A DNA stretch of 64,000 bases from Rehmannia glutinosa (lineage: Eukaryota > Streptophyta > Magnoliopsida > Lamiales > Orobanchaceae), in NCBI GenBank assembly GCA_016081115.2, contig JABTTQ020001774.1:558001-622000 (forward strand), given 5' to 3'. The first letter of the stretch is position 1; each line of letters begins with the position of its first letter. Shown here piece by piece: positions 35,851 through 48,788 of this stretch. The position numbers were made by a program, and so were the translations under genes. The notes beneath the pieces are model-generated. The model saw nothing but the letters and a program-made list of their open reading frames with translations. It made no database searches and had not been told where the DNA came from.

Positions 35851-36181
35851 TTAGCCATGTTTTTCAAAAACATGTTTTTTAGCCATTTTTGAGTTCAAAT
35901 GTCTACTTTACCTTTTTCTGATTTATAGGGACTCGTACATAACTCAGTACCAAGTTACATGACTTGGTACCAAGTTACATGGCTCGATACCGAGTTATAT
36001 AACCCGATACTGAGACACATAACTAGGTACCATGTTATGTAAATCGGTACTGAGTTAAGGACCACATCAATTTTTTGAAAAATGACCAAGTACTTCACCA
36101 GAGAATATATGAAGAGCATGGTCGTCAGTTTTTAGTCAAAATGGCTAAAAAACATGTTTTTGAAAACACATGGCTATTTTT
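35851..36181. mobile_element. Fold-back MITE enclosing a 20-bp tandem array
   Basis: Arms at 35851-35890 and 36138-36181 are inverted copies (ttagccatgtttttcaaaa on the left). Weaker similarity may extend outward to about 35815 and 36225; exact ends and target duplication are not clear. The tandem array is annotated separately. Confidence 0.6.
35929..36060. repeat. 20-bp tandem repeat array
   Basis: Units of exactly 20 bp start at 35945, 35965, 35985, 36005 and 36025, with partial units at both ends (35929-35944 and 36045-36060). The rough consensus is nggtaccnagttacatnact; ggtacc is itself palindromic. Units have diverged by several bases each. Confidence 0.85.
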
Positions 36182-36365
36182 CATTTTCGCAAATCAGAAA
36201 TGGACAATTTAGCCTATTACCACATTAAAATTAGTATTTTTTTAATTGAATTCAATCAACTTAATTATGATTCTATATAATTATATAAGAAATGGTTTAA
36301 GCCTAAATAACAACTACACATATGTCATAAATATCCAAGATACATGAATATATGAATTGATGTCC

Positions 36366-39300
36366 TGTCACGCCTCAAACGAAAACGCGGCGACGATCCA
36401 CAACTAAAATACAAGTAAACCAAAAAGTCTAGACAAATATCAACAAAACCCCAAATGAAACAGAGTCAAATAGCAGCGGAAATAAAATACAAGTATGAAT
36501 TACAACTTACAGTCCAACAAATATCCAAATCTCATCCCAAGTACACAACTAAAGATAACAACTTAATAGTCAAATGGTCCTACGCTCTTAGGGTACATCT
36601 TAAAAGGAAAGACAAAAATTAAATAGTCCAATAACAGCAAACAACAGAAGGAAACAAATCCAAAGGCGAAACACGGAGAGATCACTCTGTAGCTTGATCG
36701 GCGTCGTCAATGAAATCTTCATCTGGCCGTTAGAAATAGGAGGGGATGAGACAAAAATTCTCAGTGGATGGGGTGAACGTGTGCGAGTGTGGCGATATAT
36801 ATAAATGCAAGAAGACTATTGTATGAAAAATGCGTGAGTCATGATGCGTGTTTCACACATAGTTCACAAGCGACATGATATATATCTAAAATAATATACT
36901 TATACAATTTTGATGAAAAAGTTCATGATCACACATGCACTATATGATTCAAGCAAGATGGATAGGATTGCGTACGGAAACGTAACGCCAACCCATGCAT
37001 GAAAAGTAGCGGTTGCGTACAGATTTGTAGTGCCAACCAAAGTAAATGGGTCCGAATAACTCCAGAATTGTATGGATCAGACAACGATTCCTTCGTTCTT
37101 CCTTGTAACTCCCCAAGCAAGATGGTCCAAGACCTGTCACCTTATCGCTCCATAGGTAAAGACAAATCCACAGTAGAGCTAGCTAGGCCCGGATTGTCAT
37201 AATCATGATTATATCTCAAGTACTACGACCCGTTTCCCTTGGACAAACTCTGTCCCTCAGTTGTGGGATTAGGACGATGGGGCTGGAGAGTGGAATAGCA
37301 GTCGATCTACCTACTTCCATTCCCGATGTAGCTATTCTGACTGTGAGCTCGACACACCAAGTTGACTCAGGCAGGAATATAATCATAAGTATAGGATGTC
37401 AACCCGGCAGTCGAGTAAATTGATTCGGGAAGCAGTTATAAGAAAGTTAATGAAAATTGCACGTGGCATTTATCGGCACTGGTGGAGTAATTTGGATGCA
37501 GATAATTATCGAGAGGATAAATAATCTTCGATAACTTGAAGAATTGGATGGGACATAAGTCCCGTTGTAGATTCGGAATCGCAAGACAAGGAAGTCGCCC
37601 CGCGAACGCGTATTAATCGGTCAAGGCGATCCGATAAGTCAAGGGAGTGTTAAGAAAATGAAATATTATAAATATTAATTATAAGTCAAAGGTTCCAGGG
37701 CTGTACTAAAAGAAAATAATTAAGTTGATGTCTTTGTTAAAAGAAGATTTTACAATTAGCTCCGTTTTGTAAAAATAAGTATTTTTGGGGTTTAAAATTG
37801 AATAAGTTTTTGTCTCGACCTCGAAAAAATATAAGGTCAATTTTTAATTCTCCAAATTGTTCAGAGATTCAGGTTTTTAAAGTTTGGTTTGAGTTTTTGG
37901 AAAATTCTCATTTTGGCCCTAAATTTGTTAAAATTGTCATTTCGGGCCCTGAGATTAAAATAATCGGATCTCACAAAACGAAAGGGTTTTTAATATGATT
38001 CTAATTGTAAAATGTCACTAAGGACAGTAGGTTATTGAGACAAAAGTAGTTTTTAAAAGAGGTAAGTATAGGTCAGTTAACTTTTAAAAATTCCATTTTA
38101 GTCCCATTTTTGAATAATTGCCTTTAAGGCTTTTAAGGGGTCCAATTGTTATGAAATTTAAACTTTGGGTTCAAAATATCATAAGGTTATAGTCAAAGGT
38201 GTGTTTTCAGGTACATGAACTATATAAGTCCTGAAAATTTCATTTTGGTCCTCAAGTTTAGTATTTTATACTTTGGTCCCTCAAGTTTAGTAAAATTGTT
38301 TTCTTAGATTAAAACACTTGATTTTTGAAATACCTTTAAAATATGTATTTTCAAGTCCCTAAAATTTAAAATTTCAAAATTTTAAATGTAGGGCTGGTAC
38401 AGTTTCGAATTTGGCACTTTAACCCTTAAACTCCAAAATTTTACAAACTAGTCCTTGGGCTTCCAAGGGTTGATTTTATTTATCTCCAAACTTTTAAAAC
38501 TTTATTAAAATGTCTAAATATAATTTTTGAACCTGAGTACAGTCCCAAATTTTGAAATTTGCAGAGAGGTCTTTTAAGTTTTATTTTCTTACAATTAAGT
38601 CCACCAATTTGCCATTTTTGCATTTTAAGTCCAAAAATTCAAATTTAATCAATTAAGCTCGACTTTTCCAGGTTATAAGGCAAATAATACATGAATAAAA
38701 GGTTCATGAACATGCATATACATCTCATCCAAGAATTCATCAAATAAAGTAATAAATTGTACATGCATGCACCAAAATTGCAATAAATAATATTTTTGAG
38801 CAACACTTGAGAATTTTTGGAATTTAACACTTGAAATGAACATGCAATACATTATATATATATATATATATATATCTCAAGCTCTCAAAAAAAGACTACA
38901 TACATTTTAAAGAAAAACAATTAGGAGGTTGAAAGTTTTTTTGCACCCAACTTAAAATTTGGATTGTTGGTGAAAAAAAGGAAGAAATCACAACTTGAAT
39001 TAAGCTCACTTAGGTCAGCCCCTAAGTTAAGAATATAAAAAAAAGAGTTAGAAAAATGAAGGATTGAATTAAGAAAAACGAAGAAGGTAAAGAAGATAGC
39101 AAATACTACATTTACCTTGTGTAGTGGTCAATGTGAGTCAAGTAGAAGCTTCAAAATTGAAGTTCTTGCTCACCCTCAAAGAAATCTTCTAAGGTCAGCC
39201 CCTATTACTAAAAAATAAGAATAGGGTGTCAAAATTTGAAAATAAAAAGAAGAAGAAGAAAAGATGTACTATAACCCACTTTCTTACCTTGTAGTCCAAT

Positions 39301-40373
39301 TCTTCACTAAATCTTGAGGTCCTTGTCATGATGATTACAAGGATCTAATATCTTCAAGTGGTCTCTAAGTATACCTCAAACCAAAAATTAAACTTAAATT
39401 ATGAGCTGAAGAGAATAAGCTAGATGATATCAAAAATGGATTGAAGAAGAAAATTTTCTTACCTTGTAGGAGTAGGTTTCGAATTTTTTGAGGTGTAGAA
39501 GGAGGAGCTCCTGTATTTTTGTTAAGTGTTTAAGAGTAGAAGAAGAAAATATGTAGAGAGAGGTAGGAGGATTTTTAGAGAGAAGGAGGAGAATTGCTAA
39601 CAAGAGAGAGGGATGAGTTGGTGAAAATGAACAAATTCTTGCACAAAAATGACCTTATGGCCGATCACACTCAAGAGAGGGAGAGGGGCATTTTTTTTAT
39701 TTTTTTTTTGTTTCTTGGTCAAGGCTTGAATTGTGTCTCTTGCATGGGGACAATATGCAAGTCAATGTATGGGCTTAATTGTGTTGGAATTGGTGAAGTA
39801 TGGGTGTTGGGGAAGAATAAGGAAAATGTTGGGTGAGTGGGAATATGTTGGGGAAAATATGAATAAAAAATGTGTGTGTAGGATTTTTGGGTATAATTGT
39901 ATAATGTTGTGTATGTGTATAAGAATTGAGAAGTATTTCCACACCAAATCGTACACATGGCCGTCCACTCTATGCTTGTATGTGGTATCCATATATATTT
40001 TTTGTCCCAAAATTGATTATGATAGGTGTATAATATCAATCTCCAAAAATTAATAGTGATTCCCATAATCACTTATAAGTCTCATGATAACGTATTTTAA
40101 ATCAAATTCTTATTTCTATAGGATGTAAGTCTCTAAAATAAATGATCTCTTAAAATTCTAAGATGTCTAATAAATAAACAATAATAATAATGATCAATCA
40201 AGTGATCATTAAATGTGAAATAGAAATAATAAATGATCATTAAATAAAAAATGAAATTAAATGCGAAAAATATTATTAATATTTATCCGTCAAAGTGACG
40301 CAATAAAGTAGTCAAATTAATACACAGACGATAAGTGAAGTAAATACACGCTCTAAAAATCAAGGGCTTCACA
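36366..40373 (-). repeat. 3' LTR of a Ty3/gypsy chromovirus
   Basis: 4008 bp. On the minus strand it begins TGTGAAGCCC (40373) directly after the polypurine tract and ends at TGACA (36366). The terminal ~1.2 kb matches the start of the 5' LTR at 61940 (tgtcatgccccaaac versus tgtcacgcctcaaac). It carries about 600 bp (roughly 37585-38180) that the 5' LTR lacks. A (TA)n run is at 38853-38874. Several open frames in it are chance. Confidence 0.88.
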
Positions 40374-40386
40374 TCCTCCCCTCCTT
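40374..40386 (-). other. Polypurine tract of the chromovirus
   Basis: The minus strand reads aaggaggggagga immediately before the LTR terminus TGTGAAG. Confidence 0.8.
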
Positions 40387-40407
40387 AAAAGAATTTGGTC
40401 CCCAAAT

Positions 40408-43400
40408 TCCCTTCAGAATAGCTCTGAATATTGATTCCTCAGGCCTTCTTCCATCTCCCACGTGGAATTTTCGTCTCGGTTATGGTTCTGCCACACCACT
40501 TTAATCATCGGGATATCTCTTTTCCGTAGCTGACGTATCTGCCAGTCGATAACGACTTCTCACTGTAAGACAAGTTCTCCATCAGAGGAGGAGTATCACA
40601 AGTGATGATGTGCTCAGAATCTGGCCGGTACTTCTTCAACCTTGAGACGTGGAATACATCGTGTATTCCTGCAAACTGCGTCGGTAACTCGAGTCGGTAG
40701 GCTAACTTCCCGATCCTCTATAGAATCTTGTAGGGTCCGACATATCTTGGACTCAGCTTGCCTTCTTTATTTGGATTGATCAACCCTTTCCGTGGCGAGA
40801 GCCTAAGGAATACTTCATCTCCGACTTCAAATTCCAAATCCTTCATTCTATTATCCGCGTAACTCTTCTTGCGACTCTGAGCCGTGCGGATCCATTCCTT
40901 GATTAATTTAACCTTCTCCATGGCCTCCTAAACTAAGTCAATCTTTGGAATCGAGGGTGACTTTTGTTTTCCTTTCGAAGTCCATTGGTCATCAATCTCC
41001 CAGTGTAGTGGGGATCTACACTTCTGCCCATAAAGTGCTTCGTAGGGTGCCATCCCAATCGTGGCCTGATAGCTGTTATTGTAGGCGAACTCGGCCAACG
41101 GTAAGTGTGAGTCCCAACTTTCTTGGAAATCTAATGTGCATGCTGAAACATATCCTCCAGGGTTTGAATCGTTCGCTCAGACTGTCCATTGATTTGTGGG
41201 TACGCCACTGTGCTGAGACTCAGCGAGGTACCCAACTCCTCATGCAAGCACTTCCAAAATCTCGAGACAAACCTCGGGTCTCTGTCCGATACTATGTCGA
41301 CTGGTACTCTATGTAGTCGAATGATCTCTCGGATATAAATCTGTGCGAGTTTCTGCAAGCTATCAGTCTTCTTGATGGGTAAGAAATATGCGAATTTCGT
41401 GAGTCGGCTACAACTACCCATATAACATCATGACCTCCTCTGGTCCTTGGTAGGTCCGTCACGAAGTCCATTGTTATGTGTTCCCATTTCCACTTGGGAA
41501 TTCTCCACGGCTGCAGTAAACCAGATGGCCATTGGTGTTCTGCTTTTGCTCATTGACAAGTCAAACATCTCGCAACGAACTCTGCTACCTGGTTCTTCAG
41601 TTTACCCACCAATAATTCCATTTCAAATCCTTATACATCTTGTTTCCTCCAGGATGTATAGTGTATCTCGAGCGGTGTGCTTCCGCCAAGATTCCATTTC
41701 TTATCTGATCATCATTCGACACACACACTCGATTTCTGAATCTTATAATCCCATCTTTGGGCATCGAAAATTCCGGTCTCTCTCCTTTAAGTATCTGCTT
41801 TTTCATCTTTTGAAGTTGTACGTCATTCTCTTGTGCGATTTTGATCTCATCCAGCAGATCGAGTTTAACTTAAATGTTAGCACATGTAATCTGAGTATTA
41901 GTGCTCGTTGGATTCCAATTGCTCAGTTCTTCTATTGATTTTCACTGTCGAATCATTAGCCTGGCTAAACTCGCCTTTCTGCTGAAGGCATCGGCTACTA
42001 CATTAGCCTTCCTAGGATGGTATTGAATATCAAAGTGTTAGTCCTCAATTAACTCCATCCATCTCCGTTGCCTCAAATTGAGGTCCTTCTGAGAGAATAG
42101 ATACTTCAGGATCTTATGATCTGTGAAAACTGTGAACGTCGCTCCATAGAGATAGTGTCTCCACTTCTTTAACGCGAATACTATCGCTGCCAATTCCAAG
42201 TCATGGGTCGGATAATTGGCCTCATACGGTTTGAGCTTCCGTAATGCATAAGTAATGACATTTCCTTCCTGCATGAGTACTGCTCCCAATCCTTCATTTA
42301 ATGCATCACTGTAAACAACAAAGCCTTATGTTCCTTTCGATTTGGCTAAGACTGGAGCTGTAGTAAGTCGTCTCTTCAGTTCTTAGAAACTAGCCTCGCA
42401 CTTGTCGTTTTACTCAAACTTGACTTGCTTTTGGGTCAGTCGAGTGAGTGGTCCGGCTATCTTGGAGAAATCCTTGATAAACCTTCGATAATATCCAGCT
42501 AATCCCAAGAAGCTTCTAATCTCTGTTACTGACTCGGGTTGTTTCCATTCAACCACTGTCTGTACCTTCAAAGGATCCATTGCGATTCCATTGCCGGATA
42601 TTATGTGTCCTAAGAATGCGACTTCGCCAAGCCAAAATTCACACTTGCTGAACTTAGCATACACCTTATGCTCTCGTAGTGTATCTAGGACGATCTTCAG
42701 ATGACGCTCGTAATCTTCTCCAGACTTAGAGTACATGAGTATGTGATCGATGAATATCAGTAAGAACTGATCCAAGTAGGGTCGAAAGACTCGATGCATC
42801 AGATCCATAAATGCAGCAGGCAGGGCGTTCGTCAGACCAAAGGGTATTACTACAAACTCGTAGTGTCCTGGTCTGGAATCTGTTTTAGAAATGTCTTCTT
42901 CACGGATCTTCAACTGGTAGTATCCCTGTTGCAAATCAAACTTTGAGTACACTGTCGCTCCTTGAAGTTGATCAAACAGTTCGTCTATCCTCGGGAGGGG
43001 ATATTTATTCTTGATGGTCATGCTATTAAGACTGCGGTAATCTATACACAGTCTTAATATTCCACCCTTCTTCTTGACGAACAATACGGTACTCCCCATG
43101 GAGACGTACTCGGTCGGATAAATCCTACTTCCATCAACTTCTGCAATTGAGTCTTGAATTCTTGCAACTCAATATAAGCCATTCTATACGACATTCTGGG
43201 AATAGGGGTGGTTCCCGGTAATACCTCGATGGTGAACTCGACTTCCCTATCTAGAGGGACAGAGGCGAGTTCTTGTGGAAATACATCTGTGTATTCCGAT
43301 ACTATGGGCACTTGGTGAATTTGTGTCTCTTTCTTGGGTTTGTTAATGACAAACGCCAAGTACCCTTGTGCCCCTCTAGCGATTGTCTTTCTCACTTTCA

Positions 43401-44919
43401 TAGCAGATATGATTGGGGAAATCTTGACTCGTGCCCTTCCCGAAATTTCCACTTTGGGCTTTCTAGGTTCGCATAGTTTGATGGACTTGTGATGGCAGTC
43501 CATCTGTGCATGGTGTGCAGATAACCAGTTCATTCCCAGTATCACATCATATTCAGATATAGGTAATAAGATCAGATCAGCAGGGAAGTTTATCTCATCA
43601 ATCTTAACTTCACATGCATTATAGATAATATATGTTAATTGGCTTGCACCTATAGGAGTTGATACTTCTAGACATATAGGCATATGTTCCATGCATGCAT
43701 GCAACTTGTGTACATAGTGCGGTGCGACAAATGAATGCGATGATCCAGGGTCAAATAGTACTTTAGCATAGTGGTCAAATACTAGAAGCGTACCTTCCAC
43801 CATATTTGTTGCCTCCGGAGCCTCATGTCTGGCTAGTGCAAATGATCGAGCGGGCATCCTCACCTGGTTTCCCTGACCATTACCCGGCCTCTGTGGCTGC
43901 GCCGGTTTGTTCTGTCCTCATACTTCGGGCAATCTTTCAGCTGGTGCTGATTACTGCCACAACGCAAACATCTCCCTTGTTTGCGCCAACAGTCATTGGC
44001 AGTATGTCTCGGTTTCTGGTAGTGCATGCATGTTTGTCCCTGTTTCCTTAAATTGGTCCTTTGCTTTATCCGTCCGTGCAACTGTTCCCTTCTCAAACTT
44101 GGTAGGCTGCTTAGATGGCTGTTCCACAGCTGGCCCTTTAAGACTGTTCGAAAGCCTGCTCTGTCGAATCTGTCCAATGCGGTTTAGTCCCGACTCAATG
44201 AGGAGAGCTGCCTTCACCGCCGTTGAGTATGTCACCAATTCAACAGTCAAAAGTTGTTTCTGAAGTTCTAGTTTCAGTCCTCTCGTAAACTTGTACAGAT
44301 TGTCCTCCCCAGTACTGATTGTTCCAAGCGCATACTTGGATAATCGGTGAAATTCGGATTCGTACTGAGCTACTGACATGTTCCCTTGTCTTAACTTGTG
44401 GAATTCATCCCTACGCGCTTCCTTCACAACTTGCGGAATGTATAGCTCATTGAACTCGGACAAAAAGTTCTCCCAGCTTCTGGCCACTCCGTCCTGGATC
44501 TATTTTCTCTCTACTGATTTTCACCAATCCCTTACCGCATATTCCAATCGAAATACAACAAGTGTCATCTTCTGCTCAACGGAGTATTGATGAGCATTGA
44601 ATATGTTCTCCAACTTCTCGATCCAGTCTTCCGCCTTTATATCATCTGGCTCTCCCAAGAAAGCCAGCGGATCGTACCACAGAAAGTGCTCTAAGACCCG
44701 ATCATTCACCTCCCGGGTGGGTTCTGGCACGGGTTGGTTGGGTGCTGCTTGCTGCCTTATAAAAATCAATATCTGCTGCAGAGCCTATGCAATCAGATTC
44801 TCTCCTGCAGCCGGGGGAGGACGTGGTGGCAATTCCGGTAAAGGTGTACGTTCCCTAGGGACATCAGTGTCCTCGCGGGGAATTCGACAGGGTCTACCAC
44901 GTCCTCTATGTTCTGCCAT
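40408..44919 (-). pseudogene. Chromovirus (Tekay/Del-type) gag-pol polyprotein, broken
   Basis: Gag starts at MAEHRGRGRP (44919), with a retrotransposon gag domain (WIEKLENIF, YESEFHRLSKYA) and two zinc knuckles: the first has Tyr for its second Cys, the second (CLRCGSNQHQLKDC) is intact. Protease reads FDPGSSHSF (about 43741-43755), with Pro where Thr is expected. Reverse transcriptase (42410-43099) has LCIDYRSLN, but its catalytic box is FIDH (42743-42754) where FIDD is required. RNase H is at about 42038-42289. Integrase has its zinc-binding part at 41597-41806 and core (SDRDPRFVSRFW) at 41131-41421. The C-terminus has VGDEVFLRLSP and a chromodomain (VVWQNHNRDENSTWEME, about 40408-40545) which would direct integration to heterochromatin. 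Frameshifts and stops separate most of these domains. Confidence 0.92.
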
Positions 44920-45187
44920 TCTGTATCTCGAAGCGTTAGTTGCAATCCAGAACATAAATGAATACATTAAATGCTCAAAAGTAAAACAAGTCATAACATG
45001 CCGAAAGAAATAATAATAAGCAAAACACAAAATCAACAATAAGAGAAGGCATATCCATTAATATAAAATATGGAGTACACGAAATGGAAGATCATACAAC
45101 AACAATACAAGGGAATCCAGAATTACAATAGAATCCGAAAATAAAGCATCTAGTACAACAATGAGTACAATACAAGGAAATAAAATC
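44920..45187 (-). other. Spacer between chromovirus pre-gag ORF and gag
   Basis: AT-rich minus-strand leader of gag, no coding feature seen. It separates the acidic end of the upstream ORF from the gag ATG at 44919. Confidence 0.5.
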
Positions 45188-45564
45188 CTAACTACTTAGT
45201 AACTGGGCTGTCAACATCACTGTCGTCCTCCACATTAACGACCTCGACCTATTCAGGTTCGTGCCACTCCTCGGCATCTGGCCAGTTGACGAATTCAAGC
45301 CACTTGTCGAGTGCTGGTGCATCACCAAGTGGGGCGGCATCATGCGTCTCTTCCGGCTCCTCTGCCTCATTTGGATCCTCTTTGGGATCCTCCTCAGGAT
45401 CCTTCTCAGAATAATCTTTATTGTTAACCTCAGGATCGGCTTCCAGCTCCGCCTCGGGCGGTGGTGGTACGGGTACATTAGCTGCCAAAGCAACTTCCAC
45501 GAGTGGCGTTCCTCTGAGTCAAGGCTTGGGTGAGGTCCTCGATAACGGTCATCTGCTTAATGAT
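45188..45564 (-). pseudogene. Chromovirus pre-gag ORF, acidic 3' part
   Basis: A minus-strand frame rich in Glu, Asp and Pro (EEDPKEDPNEAEEPEE) ends at a stop at about 45188-45200. It lies between the primer site and gag, opposite the SIRE insertion from the coiled-coil part at 61349-61611. Together they would form an extra protein upstream of gag in the chromovirus. At least one frameshift or stop lies near the insertion point. No known domain is recognised. The SIRE element inserted at 45564/61243 separates the two parts by 15.7 kb. Confidence 0.45.
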
Positions 45565-47100
45565 TGTTAGGAAATTTATCAAGTAGATTTTGATGATACC
45601 ATATAAAACTTAAACTAGGAAGTTGGCACTCCATTTTCCTTGTAATTTGTATTATACTAGATAGGGCTGGAAAAGCTGAGTCAAGTCAGCTATGCCAAGG
45701 AATACAAGAAGTCAACTGCGGACTGGATTAAAGACTCTGCTGTGTGTCAGCTGAGTATGGCGAAGAAGGAAGTCAAGGACTCGACTGAAGGAGTGTCAGC
45801 TGAGGAACAACTGTAAGAAGTGTCAGTCAAGTTATCTCAATAAGCCAAGTCTCAAAGTTGAAGTGACAGTTGAGTCATCCAATGACTGGAAGCTGACTCA
45901 AGTCACCAGGGGTAAAGACAACAGTCTAGACAAGACAACTGACTTAGATCCGTTGATTAAAGTCAAGAATGTTACTCAGAATAGTAACATGTCAAAGCTG
46001 TCAGGTGTAAAGTGTTAGTCCCAGATTTGTGCAAAAGGAATAAACCAATGGGAAACACTGCACCGTGTGTTAGATAATCTGCAATGCTGCAAGACATTTA
46101 ATATGAGGAAATGTCAACATCAAGGACTGCAGACAAGACAAGCCAACAAACACAAGTGACTTTTGAAATTAGTCTATCTCTTCAACGGGCAAAATTTCAA
46201 AAGTACACTATAAAAGGCTGAGGAATTTATTGAGAAGAGGTTACCTTGATAACCTGAACCACGAACAAGCAAGAAATATTCAAGCATTTAACCTGCAATA
46301 TTCTCAAGTACAGTCAAGTAAATCCTCAAGCCTGAAACTCGATGGAAGTCTATCCAACACAAGCTGTGAAGGAAAGACAACTTCAAATCTGTTGAAGAAT
46401 AAACTTTTGAAGAATCAAAAGGGGTGTACTTTCCTAGGAGGATTGTAGGAACGTTCAAGGTCGAACCGATATCAAGTTTGTTGGAGAGCTTCGTGATCAA
46501 ATCCAAGAAATTGAGAAGTAAGCTGAAGTAGCAAGGCAACTGCCCTGTGAAGAAGCTGAGTCGCAAGAGAAGCCAGCTGTGTGATCAAGGCTGTCTCCAG
46601 ACTGTTCACCACTTTGTAAACTGATCTGTTACTTAGTGGATTCCTCCAGGAGTTGGAGAAGAGAGGATTACAAGAATTACCCCACCTTCGAACCTCTATA
46701 AAAACATTTGTGTCATTTACTTTCAGCATATTTATCTTTCTTGCATACTTACATCATATCTGCTGTTAGAATCATATTTGCTATCCAACTGTTTAATAAC
46801 CAAGTGCTAAAAATCAAGTGTTAAAACAAGCTAAAATCTAATCAAAGGGTGTTAAGTCTTCCGCTGATAAAACCAAACCAGCCAAGTTAAGTTTAGGTTA
46901 AACAACCGAGTTATGCTATCAACAGCTCTATCGAGTCTGTTGAGTGGCTAACCTAGCTGAATAACCAACTTAGCTGTCCCTCGAGGACACAACTGTTTGA
47001 GTCAACTCAGTTGTAATTTTAAAAGGGCTAAAATCGAAAAATTGGTAAGGTGTATTCAACCCCCCCTTGTAAACCTTACTCACACCCCTTGGGACCTACA
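45565..47100 (+). repeat. 5' LTR of the SIRE-type element
   Basis: 1536 bp, TGTTAGGAAA ... GGACCTACA. A TATA box, tataaaag, is at 46209-46216. The two LTRs differ at roughly one base in twenty by eye, plus small indels. Confidence 0.95.
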
Positions 47101-47102
47101 AG

Positions 47103-47114
47103 TGGTATCAGAGC
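47103..47114 (+). other. Primer-binding site, tRNA-iMet type
   Basis: TGGTATCAGAGC begins two bases after the 5' LTR and is complementary to the 3' end of plant initiator methionine tRNA. Confidence 0.93.
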
Positions 47115-47226
47115 GGTTGGTTCATTGAGCCTTCCGCACTGGTTACTGAACTAGATCTCTATCTTTTCAAAAATGTTTTAAACACTTGTATTTCCAAAAT
47201 TTTTTATTTTAAGCAAAGTTATTATC

Positions 47227-48788
47227 ATGGAAGCAAATCTGACACGGATTCCTATGTTCACTGTTGAAGAATTTGATGATTGGAAAATTTGTATGCAGGC
47301 TCATTATCTGCATTACATGATGAAATGTGGCTTGTGATAGAGGATGAGCCACTACAAATACTTAAAGTGAACACGATCGCAATAATAAATTGCGGTGAAG
47401 GAAGAAGAAGTCAGTCTTTGCTAAGGAAAGACCATCCATGGTTGAAAAACCAAGGACTGAGTGGACTAATGAGGATATGAGGAGATACAACTTGGACAAT
47501 GTGGCCAATGACATACTCTACAAGACATTGGACAAAGCAATGTTCAATAAAGTCAAATCTTGCAAATCTGCAAAAGAAATCTGGAATAAACTAACTTTAA
47601 TCTGTGAAGGATCAGAGCAAATTAAAGAAAATAAATTGTCTGTTGCTGTTCAAAAATTTGAAAATTTCAAAATGCTTGCAGGTGAAACCATGGATCAGCT
47701 GGATGCGATTCACTGAAATCACAAATGAGCTTTCAGCACTTGGGAAGGAATACACACAAAAGGAGATGTGTATGAAGTTCTTAAGGAGCCTCCCAGCTGA
47801 ATGGGAAATGAAGACTATGGCCCTGAGACATTCAATGGACCTCTCAAGAACATCTAACAATGAGCTATTCTCAGACCTCAAAGCCTATGAGTTTGAGTTG
47901 AGAAGAAAAGAGCAAGAGGAGAAAGCTGTACCCAAGACAGCTACACTGATGGCCAAGGACGGAAAGAGAGATGAACCCAAGGAAGCCATAGACAAGGAGG
48001 AAATTGCCCTAATGGTTAAAAGATTCAATAAGTTCTTCAATAAGAACTATAAAAGAAACAAGGGTGAAACCTCTAGGAGACATTCAACTCCCTCCAAGTC
48101 AAGGAAAGATAGGCCACCCAAGAGAGCTGAGCATCAAAGGGTTGAATATCAGAGAGCTGATAATCCAAGAACAGAAAGAGCTGATCAAAGAGTCGAGAAC
48201 CTGTGTTGGAACTGCAGACACCCAGGATATTTTGCAGTTGACTGTTTCTTTCCACTAGTCAACAAGTATAAGAATGGAGAAAAAAGAAAAGTCTTCAGAG
48301 AAAGAAGACAGGAAAAGAAGAAAGCCATGTTGGCTGCTGAGACCGCTGAGACAGCCAAGTCTAAAGAAGCAGCAGACTCAGAGAGTAGTGAGGCTGACTA
48401 CTCAAGTGATTCTGAGGAAGAGGATATGATTTGCCTCATGGCTAAAGAACAAGATCAACCAGATCAAGAAGATGAGGTACACTCTAACTCATCTCATTCA
48501 GATTCAAGTGATAGTGACTGTGATACACACACTTCATCACCCACTGATCTTTATGATTCATTAGGCAAAATGATGAAAGATATTGAACACATAAAATCCT
48601 CACATACAATTCTAAATGAGGAAAACAGCCAGCTTAAAAGCCAAAACTCACAGCTGACTAAAGAGCTGAGTACTCTGAGTCACATAGCTGATGAGAACAC
48701 TAAGCTGAAGGCTAATAATGCCAAGATCATAACAGAGTTAGCTGCTACAGAAAAGAGGGAAAAAGATCTCAAAAATGTGATTGCCTAA
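47227..48788 (+). pseudogene. SIRE-type gag, broken
   Basis: Starts at 47227 (MEANLTRIPMF) and continues with FDDWKICMQA, then shifts frame at about 47310, 47430 and 47710. The main frame to 48788 holds the UBN2-type gag domain (EIWNKL, FLRSLPAEWEMKT), a Lys/Arg-rich stretch, a zinc knuckle CWNCRHPGYFAVDC and a long acidic, Ser-rich and coiled-coil C-terminus typical of SIRE gag. The knuckle has Tyr in place of its zinc-binding His (codon near 48238). Gag would form the particle and package RNA. Residual gag/protease-linker sequence continues at 48789-49600 with many stops. Confidence 0.85.

Noticed and set aside
35929..36060. CRISPR-like array
   Set aside because: Units are contiguous 20-mers without spacers in a plant fold-back element.
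38853..38874. (TA)n runs (also near 28697, 31415, 63747) as regulatory elements
   Set aside because: Ordinary microsatellites; two are at equivalent positions in the chromovirus LTRs.
39594..40072. Several 80-117 codon frames on both strands
   Set aside because: They lie inside the chromovirus 3' LTR and show no family resemblance.
40945..45013. Plus-strand frames of 118-163 codons
   Set aside because: They are antisense to recognisable chromovirus gag, integrase and reverse transcriptase on the minus strand.
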